64,000 bases of DNA from Rana temporaria (GCF_905171775.1 NC_053489.1:314668022-314732021); one strand, 5' to 3'. Positions 46,155-57,269 are shown, numbered from the stretch's first letter. Notes: generated by a model not told the origin, from the letters alone. Numbers and translations: made by a program.

Positions 46155-48658
46155 GGGCCTGATTCCCAAAAGAGATACGCAGACTTAACTGCTGTTCAGT
46201 CTGTGCCTAACTTTGGAAACGATTCTCAAAAGGCTTTTTCCAAAGTTAGGCAGAAAATCTGACATGTGTAAGACACTTACACGGTCAGATCGTAGGATGC
46301 AGTACCGCATCCGCCACTGGGGGCATTTCTCATGGAAATGCAGCTTTGAGTATGCAAATGAGGACTTAAGCAGATTCTCAAAGCATTTCATCCTTGTGAT
46401 TTCTGCGTAAGTTCCGAATTTGCTTGCGCAAAACTAGGGCTGGTTTTACAATGTGTAAAGTTAGTCACACCTTGTAAAGGCCCATTCAAGCGACGGCATT
46501 TGGTATGCATTCCTGAGGGAGAACTCCACGGCAATTTTTAAATTCAAAACCGGCATGGGTTCCCCCCCCAGGAGCATACCAGGCCCTTAGGTCTGGTATG
46601 GGTTGCAAGGAGACCCCCCCACGCCGAAAAATCGACGTAGGGGGTCCCCCGACAATCCATACCAGACCCGTATCCAAAGCACGCTACCCGGCCGGTCAGG
46701 AAGGGAGTGGGGCCGAGCGAGCGCCCCCCCCCTCCTGAGCCGTGCCAGGCCGCATGCCCTCAACATGGGGGGGTTGGGTGCTCTGGGGCAGGGGGGCGCA
46801 CTGCGGGCCCCCCCACCCCAGAGCACCCTGTCCCCATGTTGATGAGGACAGGACCTCTTCCCGACAACCCTTGCCGTTGGTTGTCGGGGTCTGCGGGCGG
46901 GGGCTTATCGGAATCTGGGAGTCCCCTCAAATAAGGGGGCCCCCAGATACCGGCCCCCCACCCTAAGTGAATGGATATGGGGTACATCGTACCCCTACCC
47001 ATTCACCTGTAGGCAAAAAGTAAAAGTTATTAAACACACAACACAAGGGTTTTTAAAATAATTTATTATTCTGCTCCGGAGGCACCCCCCTGTCTTCTTT
47101 ATTAGCTCTATTACCAGGGGGGGCTTCTTCTTCCACTCTCCAGGGGTCTTCTTCCACTCTCCGGGGGGGTTTCTTCTTCCGCTCTCCGGGGGGGGGGGCT
47201 TTTCCGCTCTCCGGGGGTCTTCTTCTCTCTTCGCCGCTCTCCGCTGTTGACTCGGCGAACCCCGGTTCTTCTCCAGCTGCCGGAGCATGATGGGACGGTG
47301 ATGCCTATATAAATGGGATGCAAGGCGCGCTTCCATCATTACAGTGACAAGAGGCGACGAGTCAACATCGGAAGAGGGGAGAAGAACAGAAGAGAAGACC
47401 CTGACGTCACAGAAGACCGCGTCGGCTGCCTGTTAGAAATTGAGCTAACACACAAAGATAGCAGGCAGCCAGCGCTGAAGAAGAAGGCACCGGACAGCTG
47501 GAGAAGAACCGGGGTTCAACAGCGGAGAGCGGCGAAGAGAGAAGAAGACCCCCGGAGAGCGGAGACCCCCCCCCCCCCCGGAGAGCGGAAGAAGAAACCC
47601 CCCCCGGAGAGTGGAAGAAGACCCCCGGAGAGTGGAAGAAGACCCCCGGAGAGTGGAAGAAGAAGCCCCCCCTGGTAATAGAGCTAATAAAGAAGACAGG
47701 GGGGTGCCTCCGGAGCAGAATAATAAATTATTTTAAAAACCCTTGTGTTGTGTGTTTAATAACTTTTACTTTTTGCCTACAGGTGAATGGGTAGGGGTAC
47801 GATGTACCCCATATCCATTCACTTAGGGTGGGGGGCCGGTATCTGGGGGCCCCCTTATTTGAGGGGACTCCCAGATTCCGATAAGCCCCTGCCCGCAGAC
47901 CCCGACAACCAACGGCAAGGGTTGTCGGGAAGAGGTCCTGTCCTCATCAACATGGGGACAGGGTGCTCTGGGGTGGGGGGGCCCGCAGTGCGCCCCCCTG
48001 CCCCAGAGCACCCAACCCCCCCATGTTGAGGGCATGCGGCCTGGCACGGCTCAGGAGGGGGGGGGCGCTCGCTCGTCCCCACTCCCTTCCTGACCGGCCG
48101 GGTAGCGTGCTTTGGATACGGGTCTGGTATGGATTGTAGGGGGACCCCCTACGTCGATTTTTCGGCGTGGGGGGGTCTCCTTACAACCCATACCAGACCT
48201 AAGGGCCTGGTATGCTCCTGGGGGGGGGAACCCATGCCGGTTTTTTCTTTGAAAATTGGCATGGAGTTCTCCCTCTCAGGAATGCATGCTGAGCGACGCT
48301 GTCATTTTTTTTTTTTAATTATTTGTTTTCCCGGCGCGTATATTTTTTTTCACCCGTCGCAACTTTAGTGTCCCGTCGGAATTCTCAAAGCCGCCCGGCG
48401 TCAATTATGTTCGCACGCTGCACGTCGGGAAAATTACGTCACACGCATGCGCAGTACGGCCGGCGCGGGAGCGCGCCTCATTTAAATTTTAAACGCCCCC
48501 CGGAGAGAAGGACCGCCTTGCGACGGCGGCACTTAAGTTACACGGCCTGAAATTTCTAGGTAAGTGCTTTGAAGATCAGGCACTTAGGTAGAGATTTTAA
48601 GTCAGTGTAACTTAACTGCTGAAAGTTAAGTTAGGCAGCTTTTTTGGGAATCAGGCCC
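46155..48658. mobile_element. Palindromic composite element, copy 1
   Basis: Ends GGGCCTGATTCCC and GGGAATCAGGCCC, like Harbinger termini. Unequal outer arms (46155-46496 and about 48297-48658) flank a large palindrome: left arm 46497-47283, right arm 47488-48296, loop 47284-47487. Arms contain CCATACCAGACC, CATGCCCTCAACATGG and GGTACATCGTACCCC blocks, then a polypurine GGAGAGCGGAAGAAGACCCC array. One TATATAAA (47306-47313) lies in the loop, pointing right. AATAAA followed by GTGTTGTGTGTTT lies at 47722, with its mirror image TTTATT at 47062. Same family as 61390-64000 in reverse orientation. Frames in the arms are mirrored. Confidence 0.85.
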
Positions 48659-48659
48659 T

Positions 48660-48998
48660 GTATGTGGGCATATCCGTTCTGCAGCGGTTACTGGGCTGCT
48701 TTCAAACTGATTCGCAGGTGCAGAGCAGTGCACCTGAGGGTTACCTGCACTGAGCCATAGGCCCCTTTGACACAGTCAGTCCGACCCAATTGGACCCTCC
48801 ATTCCCCTCTAAAGAGTAGCAGATTTAAATGGACTTGTGTTCGTTTACAAATGCCTACCTCCAATCCGATCCGCAAAAAAAGTAGAGTGGGCTCTATAGA
48901 GTAGAGTGGGCTGCCATCCACCCCCTCCGCTCATTGTGGCCCGCGACCGGTTACCAAGTCACTGAGGTGGCCCTCGCTCTTCAAAAGGTTGGGCACCC
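48660..48998. mobile_element. hAT-like repeat, left end not defined
   Basis: The right end reads CAAAAGGTTGGGCACCCCTG, the inverse of a CAGGGGTG hAT-type terminus. The rest (CACCTGAGG, GGACCCTCCATTCCCCTC, tandem TAGAGTAGAGTGGGCT) is a coherent repeat. The left end is hidden by the junction with the composite. Confidence 0.5.
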
Positions 48999-48999
48999 C

Positions 49000-49559
49000 T
49001 GCCTTAAAGCATGGTCCATGGCGGTTTATGGGTACTATTGTTTTTTACAATATCACTGGTACAAGCAATCCTAAGGCTTGGGATGTTTGATATCCATTTA
49101 CTGTACAACCCCATCTTTTATATTTGACCAAAAATAGGGTATTTTATTGCATTTTTTATGAACAAAAAATAATTTTTATATATTTTTCCAGAAAATATGC
49201 TCTTGATAAATGGTTGTGCAAATATCATGCTACATAAAAAAAATGTAACTACTCTTTTTGTTCTACTCGGCATCTGCTTTCAGAAAATATATAAAGTTCA
49301 GGGGGTTAAGTAATTTAAATGTTTACATGTGTACAAAAAATGAAATACATTTCTCTATACAGCAGCAGTGGTTAAGGCAGAATCAACAACTCTTCAGATT
49401 GAAAACGACTACTAAAATTGCAGTAACATGTTATTTTTATATGGGATTTTAGTAATTGGATTTAAATCTCCCTTAATGAAACAATGCTGCCATAAGAGGG
49501 ACAAAAGAAAATTATAGCATTTTTAACAGGTTTAACCAAACAACTTAAAATATAGATAG
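49000..49559. other. AT-rich stretch without recognised feature
   Basis: Nothing recognised. Confidence 0.4.
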
Positions 49560-49562
49560 TAA

Positions 49563-49973
49563 GGCCTCGTACACACGATAGGTTAAACAGAGGACAACGG
49601 TCTGATGGACCGTTTTTATCGGTCAAAACCGATCGTGTGTGGGCCCCATAGGTTATTTAACCTTAGGTTAAAAAAAAGCCAACTTGCTTTAAATTTAACC
49701 GATTCCTAACCGATGGGAAAAAACGATCGTTAGTAGGCACAACCATCGGTTAAAAATCCATGCTCAGAATCAAGTCGACACATGCTTGGAAGCATTGAAC
49801 TTCGTTTTTTTTTCAGAATGTCGTTGTGTTTTATGTCACTGCGTTCTGACACGATCGTTTTTTAACCGATGGTGTGTAGGCGCGATGGACCATCAGTCAG
49901 CCTCATCGGTTAACCAATGAAAACAGTCCATCGGTCCGTTCTCATCGGATGGACTGATCGTGTGTACGCGGCA
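49563..49973. mobile_element. PIF/Harbinger-type MITE with exact TAA duplication
   Basis: A 411-bp element, GGCCTCGTACACACGAT at the left and ATCGTGTGTACGCGGCA at the right. TAA is at 49560-49562 and 49974-49976. Internal (A/G)ACCGATCG, GGTTAAA/TTTAACC and ATCGGT motifs are inverted. Confidence 0.9.
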
Positions 49974-50217
49974 TAACAAGTAGCATATTTTCCATCCTGG
50001 ATAGGTAAATAAAACATATTTTTCATTTATTATAGTCGGGGTGAAAAAATACCCTTGCATATTTCCTTTATGCAGCCTTATATCCAGCCAGCAGACAATG
50101 CTAAGCTCCTTTTCACACATACAGCTATTTCAGCTTATCTAAAAGATGTCTTCTATTTATAGTGTTACGTGACAAATCATAGCAGTGACTGAGCCCTTAT
50201 TAGACTAGCAATAAAAT

Positions 50218-50273
50218 AGAGACATACAAAAGCAGTTTCAAAACTTGTAAAACTATAACAAAAGAACAAGGCC
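50218..50273 (+). repeat. Short repeat, copy 1 (partner 52428-52484)
   Basis: TAGAGACATAC(A/G)AAAG, AACTTGTAAAACT and AAC(A/G)A(A/C)AGAAC(A/G)AG occur in the same order in both copies, 2.2 kb apart. Family unknown. Confidence 0.6.
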
Positions 50274-50424
50274 GGGTATAAGGTTTTATTCGTACAAACA
50301 GAGCCTTAAAGCAAGCTTTATCAACTTTGTTGTTTCTTTAGTTAACCAATAGTGCTTTGTGGATCCATTATTGTCTTTCTAGCATTACATTACCTACCTG
50401 CACCTAAAGTCTACTTTTTAACTT

Positions 50425-50720
50425 GTACATACAGGTAAGCCTATAATAAGGCTTACCTGTAGGTACAGGGAATATCTCCTAAACATGTACAGTTTAGGAG
50501 ATATTCACACAGCATGCAGCCGGTAAAGTCACATAAAGGCACATGTGCTCTGAAGGGACAATATACCTCTGAAGGGACAACAGAGCTCTGTTTTGTGGCC
50601 CCGGCCACTCATTCAGTCGGAATCCGCAAACCCAGAAAGAAGACCGGGTGAAGATAGAAGTACTGGGGAGCAGTGACAGCACTGCACTGGAGGCTTCTGT
50701 GTCCAGGTAAGTCTGTCATA
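50425..50720 (+). repeat. Dispersed repeat family R2, copy 2 (uninterrupted)
   Basis: Matches 4885-5143 plus 5635-5700 in inverse orientation. It contains GGAATATCTCCTAAACATG, an adjoining inverse AGGAGATATTC, CCGCAAACCCAGAAA and GGTGAAGATAGAAG. It gives the empty-site sequence for the MITE at 5144-5634. Confidence 0.7.
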
Positions 50721-50729
50721 ATAGAACTA

Positions 50730-51835
50730 GGTGATACTCCTGCGCTGTGTAGGATAAATGGGAAAAGGAGGGAGGTGATGGGGGGCCAGGGAATGGGTGT
50801 GGGCACTGCAGCAAACAAAGAAAAAATCTGTCCAATACAGACAGTAAATAGTGATTAAAAAGTGTATATGTCTGCGCTGTGAATTAAACTAGTGTTATAA
50901 GTGAGCAAAAGGAAGGGGAGGGGGGGAGGGGTGAAGTAGTGTGAACTTGGGAAGTGAAAAACTATGCAGACAGAAAATGGAAGGGACCTATGTGACAATC
51001 TATAAGTACAGTCCTAACTGGACCGTATTAAAAATCCATGGTGAAAATGCTTCGGTGAAAAAACTATATAAGTGATGAAGATAAAAATATATGAAATATA
51101 TATGATATGCAAAAAGTCCCGGATTAGTCCAAGTAAATACAAAACAGTTCCAGGTGAAATTAATGGAGTAAGTGGATGGTTGAAAGTGAAAACAAAATCC
51201 AAATGCACGTGGGTGGAAAATGTGCAGTTTGATCAAATCCACAACAGCATGCAGCCCACACCATAAGTGATCTTGTCAGCTTACCTCCCAGCTGTCACTT
51301 AAAGCCAAAGATAATTACCAATACTCCAAATTCCTGTTAGATGGCTGTCACTCTGTGTACTCATCGGTGATTGGTCATACATAAGGGAGAAAAAATATGA
51401 GGTGTAACCTGGTTCTTCTATCACATATGAGGAAAAGGGGTGTAGCCAAGGTGGGTAAGTATACACTTACACTACTTACACAACGTGTAAGAAAAGGGAG
51501 CCTATCTCCACGAGCGCCGAGCTCGTCTCTCTGACTTCTCTCCGTCTCAGCTCCAATCCCTCAGTGTCCTCCAAGCCGATTGCTCGTGGTAAGATGGAAG
51601 AAACCGGGGTAGGGAGAAGTGAGAGAGGGGGGGCACATCGCGTGAATGGTACAACAAAAGTATATGGAAACACAAAGGTGCGGTAAAAAACTCACATGGA
51701 GCAGTGATGGAACGATCGCAAATCCACGAGCGCCGCGCTCGTCTGCCGTCCGTCTGGTGCTGCTCCTGATTGGTGCTCTGGTGTCCCGACGCGTGTTCGT
51801 CACATCACGTGACTTCATCAGGGGACACTAGTACA
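50730..51835 (-). repeat. Tandemly organised repeat with hammerhead-like motif
   Basis: Two units starting CTGCGCTGTG (50741 and about 50870), with following purine-rich GGAAGGGGAGG blocks, are arranged in tandem. CACGAGCGCCG(A/C)GCTCGTCT occurs twice (about 51509 and 51727). The hammerhead-like motif lies at 51781-51828. The layout resembles tandem pseudo-LTRs of Penelope-like elements or a retrozyme, but no protein is encoded. Borders are approximate. Confidence 0.4.
51781..51828 (-). ncRNA. Hammerhead-ribozyme-like motif (best copy)
   Basis: Read 5' to 3' on the minus strand: stem I strand GTGTCCC (51828-51822), CTGATGA plus A, stem II GTCAC / GTGAC with loop GTGAT, GAACA, self-complementary CGCG (51793-51790), TC, then GGGACAC (51787-51781), which pairs with the first strand over 7 bp. 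This is the order and topology of a type I hammerhead with a minimal stem III. Deviations: an extra A after CUGAUGA, and GAACA in place of GAAA. Activity is therefore uncertain. Confidence 0.55.
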
Positions 51836-52427
51836 TTATGACTTAAACCTGCAGGGGGTACAATTTATTTATGTGTTTATTCTTCTTTTATTCATGTTTA
51901 TTCTTTTTTATCCTTCTTCTGCAGTTTACTACCACTTTAAAAGACAAAAATTTGGTGCAGCATGGAAAAACTGAGAAAATCTTCATAGAAAGTAATGACA
52001 CTCTTGTAATTGCTTTGGGCTTTTCTGTGGAGATTCTCATATACAGATTTGCCCGTGTCAACCTGTTCCAGTGAAATAATGCTATATAGATGGAGACATC
52101 CGCCCTGACAGGGCAGGCCATTAGAAGTAGTTTTATGGCACAGCTGCTTTTAGGATACCTCCTTCTATGTAACTTTTGGATGCTGAGGCCAAGAAAACTT
52201 CTGGCTCAAGGGTGCAGGTCATTTAAACAAACCTTCCTGCAAAATATAACAAATGTACATACTGTATATATTCTTTATATTTAAATGTTTTGATTAGGAC
52301 AATTTTTAGCAATTTGTTATTTTTTTTTACTTTTAGGGGTACCATTCAATTGGTGTTTCAGTTTGGTAGCAGTTTATTGAAATTCCAGTTTGATATTTCA
52401 TTCACGCTAGTCAATCTGGAATAGCGT

Positions 52428-52484
52428 AGAGACATACGAAAGTAGTTTAACAGCTTGTAAAACTGTAACGACAGAACGAGTTAA
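52428..52484 (+). repeat. Short repeat, copy 2 (partner 50218-50273)
   Basis: Same ordered blocks as the first copy with about ten substitutions. Sequence outside the block does not align well. Confidence 0.6.
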
Positions 52485-52499
52485 ATATGACAGATGGGA

Positions 52500-53100
52500 G
52501 AAAAGCTTGACAATAATACTTACTTTTCCAGATTACATATGTTCTTTTCTAAAATCTTTGAAAAAACACAATCTCCCTTGTTGCTCCATGGGTAAAATAT
52601 ATATTGTTCCACTGAGGAAAACCTAAGTAGTAATAAATCACAGGTGACACGCGCCTGTCATGATGTTTGTTGAGTGCACACAGAGGATGCTGGCCTCCGT
52701 CACTGAGATATTTACTTTGTAATGAGTCTTGAAAGATATCCAAGTTTAAGAGAGGAGCTGCAAGCTTGCTGCACTGTGCTGTACACACTCTCCATCCATC
52801 GGGAATTACATCACTATATAATGTAATTTCTTCTGACTTTTTTCCCATTATTCTCTGGGCTTCTACGTGATTACCCACCTCAAAATGGACTGACCTAATT
52901 GATTTCACGGGGCTGACTTATAAACACTGGTAATTGATTATGATTGGACTTAATAACCTGGCTTGCAAGATCTGCGGAGGAGCATATGGAATGGCAGAAA
53001 ATAGGTTGCACATGTGAAGCTGTAATAAATAAGAAGCCAGATAGGCATGGCTTTCAGTAGCTTGTTTATTGTCTACAGATAGAAGAAAAACAAGTAGCAT
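52500..53100. other. Possible conserved non-coding element
   Basis: A non-repetitive stretch with mixed composition, an E-box-like CACAGGTGACACG, homeodomain-type GGTAATTGATTATGATTGG and ACCTAATTGATTTC, and TAATGTAATT. No frame or transposon signal. The look is that of a vertebrate enhancer; conservation cannot be judged here. Confidence 0.3.
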
Positions 53101-54635
53101 GTGGTGAGCTACTGGGGGATGTTTGTAACCTTAATGCTTTGCTGTGGTTTGTAATATCTCCCAATTTTTACACAGCAGCTTTGTATTATTTGTCTAGCAT
53201 GAACAAATCCATCTCTGAGATTCACTTTTATGCAAAGAGCTTAAGGCGTTGGAGCAGTCACATGAGTCTGGGCACAAGGGCTGCCACCTGGCTTCCAACC
53301 ACTCCAGTTGTTCCAAAGAGAACAGGTTTGTAAATTCATTTGGAAAATACATTTCTCAATTTTTTTGTGACTTTTTGTCTTTCATAGTATCTGAGAATCT
53401 GCATTTTTTTCAAATCTTAATTTATAGCACTTATATTTTTTGGATAAAATATTACTTAACATTTTGTAAATAGCAAGTTCATACAACTGTATATAATTCT
53501 AGTATTGATTTTTTAGAATAAAAACTATTTTTCTTGTGCAGAAGTCCTAACTTTAACATTAAATAAAAGGCATGGAAACCTACCTTGGATCTGTCTAAGC
53601 TGACCATATTTTTGTAATAAGATAATGTATAAATATTTTAACAAACCTATCAAAATGCACTTTTGGGAAGCCTGCTATAGCGAACTAAAAAAAATTCAAT
53701 AGGTGTTTCCAAAAATAAAATATGATAGAGATAGAGATAGAGAGGCATTTTAGGCAAATGCAGAGAATAGGTTGTAAGTAATGCAGGGAGGTGCTAGTCC
53801 TAAGAAAAACCTCTGATGTTGTCATTGATTCAGGTGTGTGTGGCATGTTCTAATACTTGGCCGGTTGGATGGCTGTCATTAAGGAGGTGTGGAGGATCTG
53901 GGGCCATGGAAAAAAGAAGGGAGTGGATGGTTGTTACTCTGGGGAGAAATTCAGTGGCCATCAGTTTAGCTGGCCGTGGTTAGCAGGATATTACTGCGGG
54001 GCCAGGATTACTCGGTTTGTGGGATGTGACCATCGGGTGAGTTGGCTTGAAAGTGGTAATTTCTCTCAAGGAATGTGAGGCTGGGGGTGAGGAGTATATG
54101 ACTGGAGATCAAATTGGGGGATTAGTGGCTGTTGGGTGAGTGGAATGCAGCCATCAGTCTCAGGGAGGGAAAAATAAAAATGTATTTTCCAACAGGACAT
54201 GGTAATCCATTTTCAATAATTTGATGACTGAGTTATCTTTTCAGGTCTGGGAATTGGAGAGCAGGATACAGCTGTCTAAATAATTTGTATTACATTTTTT
54301 ACAGATAAAAAAAACTTACATATTTTGCAAAACAGTTTGCAAATCATTCATAAAAATACAAAACATTCTCAAAATACACATAAATACATAGAAAATACAT
54401 ATAGGTACATAAATGGATCCATCCTCTAACGTGCACTTAAAAATGTATCAATGCCGCAGCATGTACTCTTAATTCTCCTGGGCCATCTAGGTATTAGACA
54501 GGAGAAAATAGATAAAGAGAGACAAGAGAGCAGGCCCCGTTCCCCGTCCATACCTGGGGATACTGCTGTCAACACTAAAAGAATGTGAGTGGGTAGCCAT
54601 TAGTGGCAGGAGCAGCAGTAATTGGGTGCAGTTTG
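53101..54635. other. Stretch without recognised feature
   Basis: AT-rich to 53750, then purine-rich GGTGTGTG/TGGGGAG sequence to 54180, with a short GATAGA microsatellite at about 53724-53743. No gene recognised. Confidence 0.4.
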
Positions 54636-54643
54636 GTCTAGGA

Positions 54644-54949
54644 CAGGGGTCTCCAAACTTTCTAAACAACTTTCTAAACAAAGGACCAGACTGTGGCCAC
54701 TGGAAGTAGAAAAGGTCCCAACGTCAGTGGGAACAAACAATACTCCATCTTTGATGTCAGTGTGAAGAATTGTGCCCCATCGTTGATATCATTGGGACAA
54801 ATTGTGCCCTCAATTTGATGTCATTGGGAGGAATTGTGCCCCATCTTGTGGAGAATTATGTCCCATTGTTGTGGATGAAAATAGTGCCCAAAGGGCTGAA
54901 TAAAAGCAAGCAAAGGGCTGGTCCCCAGGCTACAGTTTGGAGACTACAG
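54644..54949. mobile_element. hAT-type MITE
   Basis: Left end CAGGGGTCTCCAAACTTTCT; right end CAGTTTGGAGACTACAG. Flanks GTCTAGGA (54636-54643) and GTCAAGGA (54950-54957) agree at 7 of 8 positions. The interior has repeated GTCA(T/G)TGGGA and TGTGCCC(C/T) units of about 30 bp (54735-54890). Confidence 0.85.
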
Positions 54950-55182
54950 GTCAAGGAGATATGGAAAATTCTTTCATTAACAATGATGTAGGAAATGTAT
55001 TTTTAACTAGGGTTTGTCTTTTGTTTTGGAATGTTGCAAGGAGACATTTTTAGGTTTGCTTGTGCTGGTGGAAGTCAGTTATAGGCTGCTCCTGTTAAAG
55101 TAAAACTAAAGGTAAAGCTCTGTCAGATTTGTTTTAATGTTCAATATTTCTTTATTGAATTTTGAATTTACAAAAGGATATA

Positions 55183-56045
55183 CAGGCGCATCTCATAAAT
55201 TAGAATATCATAAAAAAAATATATATATTTCAGTAATTCAATTCGAAAAGTGAAACTCTTATATTTTATATAGATGCGTTACACACAGAGTGATATATTG
55301 CAAGCATGTCTTTCTTTTAATTCGGATAGTTATGGCTTACAGCTAGTGAAAACCCAAAATTCAGTATCTCAGATAATTAGAATATTACATAAGACCGGAA
55401 AAAAAAGGATTTTTATACAGAAATGTTGGCTTAATGAAAAGGATGTCCATGTACAGTATATTATGCACTTTACTTTGTTGGGGCTCTTTTTGCATGAATT
55501 ACTGCATCAATGTGGCGTGGCGTGGAGGCGATCAGTCTGTGGCACTCTTGAGGTGTTATGGAAGCCCTAAGTCAGCGCAGCCCTCTTCCAGGAAATTCTA
55601 GAGCACTTCATGCTTCCCTCTGCTGACCAGCTTTATGGAGATGGTGATTTCATTTTCAAGCAGGACTTGGCACCTGCCCACACTGCCAAAAGTACCAATA
55701 CCTGGTTTAATGATCATGGTATCCATGTGCTTGATTGGCCAGCAAACTTGCCTGACCTAAACCCCATAGAGAATCCGTGGGGCATTGTCAAGAGGAAGAT
55801 GAGAGACACCAGACCCAACAATGCAGAGGAGCTGAAGTCCGCTATCAAAGCAACCTGGGCTTCCATAATACCACAGCAGTGCCACAGGCTGATCGCCTCC
55901 ATGCCAAGCCACATTGATGCCATGATTCATGCAAAATGAGCCCCGACAAAGTATTGAGTGCATACTTTACTGTACATGGACATACTTTTCAGTAAGCCAA
56001 CATTTCTGTATTAAAAATCGTTTTTTTTATTGGTCTTATGTACAG
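55183..56045 (+). mobile_element. Tc1/mariner element with long TIR, right end lost
   Basis: Preceded by TA (55181-55182), the left TIR begins CAGGCGCATCTCATAAATTAG. The left arm to about 55568 is an inverted copy of the right part (about 55855-56045), including an antisense copy of the transposase 3' end. The right copy stops at GGTCTTATGTA, so the outermost right TIR is missing. Most of the transposase N-terminal half is deleted. Confidence 0.88.
55571..55958 (+). pseudogene. Tc1-type transposase, C-terminal remnant
   Basis: In frame from 55571 without an ATG; the ATG at 55610 is internal. It retains the second aspartate in KQDLAPAHTAK and the glutamate in LPDLNPIENPWG, with the usual DD34E-like spacing. 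The first aspartate and the DNA-binding domain are absent. A TGA at 55937-55939 precedes the family stop at 55956-55958 by six codons. Non-functional. Confidence 0.9.
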
Positions 56046-56095
56046 AAATATTTTAATTAAACACACCAATAATTTAAGACACCAATAATTTAATT

Positions 56096-57058
56096 AAACA
56101 CGTCAATTGACGTCCGCCCTTTGCTCGTTCCCCGCGCGCGCTCCCGAGCGCGCAGCGGGGAACTGCTGTGCTGGCCGTGTCCCTTGGAAACAGGCAATCA
56201 CAGATCGCCGTGAACGGCCAATCGGAGTGACCGTTTCCTAGGCGATCTGTGCGGCCAATGAGAGTTGATCTCATATGTTTACATATGAGATCATTTCTCA
56301 TTGCCGGCTCTCGCAGACAGCGGTGCTGTCAAGGAGAGAGGAGACAGATCTGTGTCTCTTGTACATAGAGACACAGATCGGTCACCCCCCCAGTCACCCC
56401 CCTTCCCCCACAGTTAGAACACTAATATTAGGGTACACATTTAACCCCTTCCTCACCCCCTAGTGTTAACCCCTTCCCTGCCAGTCACATTTATACAGTA
56501 ATTAGTGCAGTAATTATAGCACTGATTGCAGTATAAATGTGAATGGTGCCAAAAATGTGTCAAAAGTGTCCGATGTGTCCGCCATAATGTCGCAGTCGCA
56601 ATAAAAATCGCAGATCGCCACCATTACTAGTAAAAAAAATAAAACAAAATAAAAAAATTCTGTCCCTTATTTTGTAGGCGCTATAACTTTTGCGCAAACC
56701 AGTCGCTTATTGCGATTTTTTTTTTTTTTTACTAAAAATATGTAGAATATGTATCGGCCTAGACTGAGGATAAAAAAAAATGTAAAAAAAAAATTGAGCT
56801 ATTTATTATAGCAACAAGTAAAAACAATTTTTTTTTCAAAATTGTCGCTCTATTTTTGTTTATAGCGCAAAAAATAAAAACCGCGGAGGTGATCAAATAC
56901 CACCAAAAGAAAGCTCTATTTGTGGGAAAAAAAGGACATAAATTTTGTTTGGGAGCCACATCGCACGACCGCGCAATTGTCAGTTAAAGCGACGCAGTGC
57001 CGAATCGCAAAAAGTCCTCTGGGCAGGAAGGGGGTTTAAGTGCCCAGTAAGGAAGTGG
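56096..57058 (-). mobile_element. piggyBac-type MITE copy, inverted, one end lost
   Basis: Reverse orientation of 33220-34112: GGACTTTTTGCGATTCGGCACTGCGTCGC (56988-57016), AAAGAAAGCTC and the poly-T/poly-A core match. The end at TTAA 57059-57062 (AAGTGGTTAA) is preserved. The other end near 56096 does not show GCAAGCGG, so it is truncated or diverged. Confidence 0.75.
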
Positions 57059-57062
57059 TTAA

Positions 57063-57265
57063 CTGACAATTGCTTGGTCTGTACCCAAATAACATTTATG
57101 TCCCTTTTCCCCCACAAATAGAGATTTCTATTGGTGGTATTTGATCACCTCTGTGGTTTTTATTTTTTGCACTATAAACAAAAACAGACCGACAATTTTG
57201 AAAAAAATATATATTTTTTACTTTCTGCTATAAAACATATCCAATAAAAAAATATAAAAACGTAA
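57063..57265 (+). mobile_element. Fragment of same piggyBac family, head to head
   Basis: CTGACAATTGC, CCCACAAATAGAGATTTC and GATCACCTCTG(T)GGTTTTTATTTTTTGC match 33290-33415 in plus orientation, immediately next to the inverted copy, forming an inverted pair with a centre near 57060. Confidence 0.75.
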
Positions 57266-57269
57266 TATG

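Noticed and set aside
46587..47002. Several proline/arginine-rich frames in the composite
   Set aside because: GC-rich and mirrored in the opposite palindrome arm; several overlapping frames are open at once, so composition explains them.
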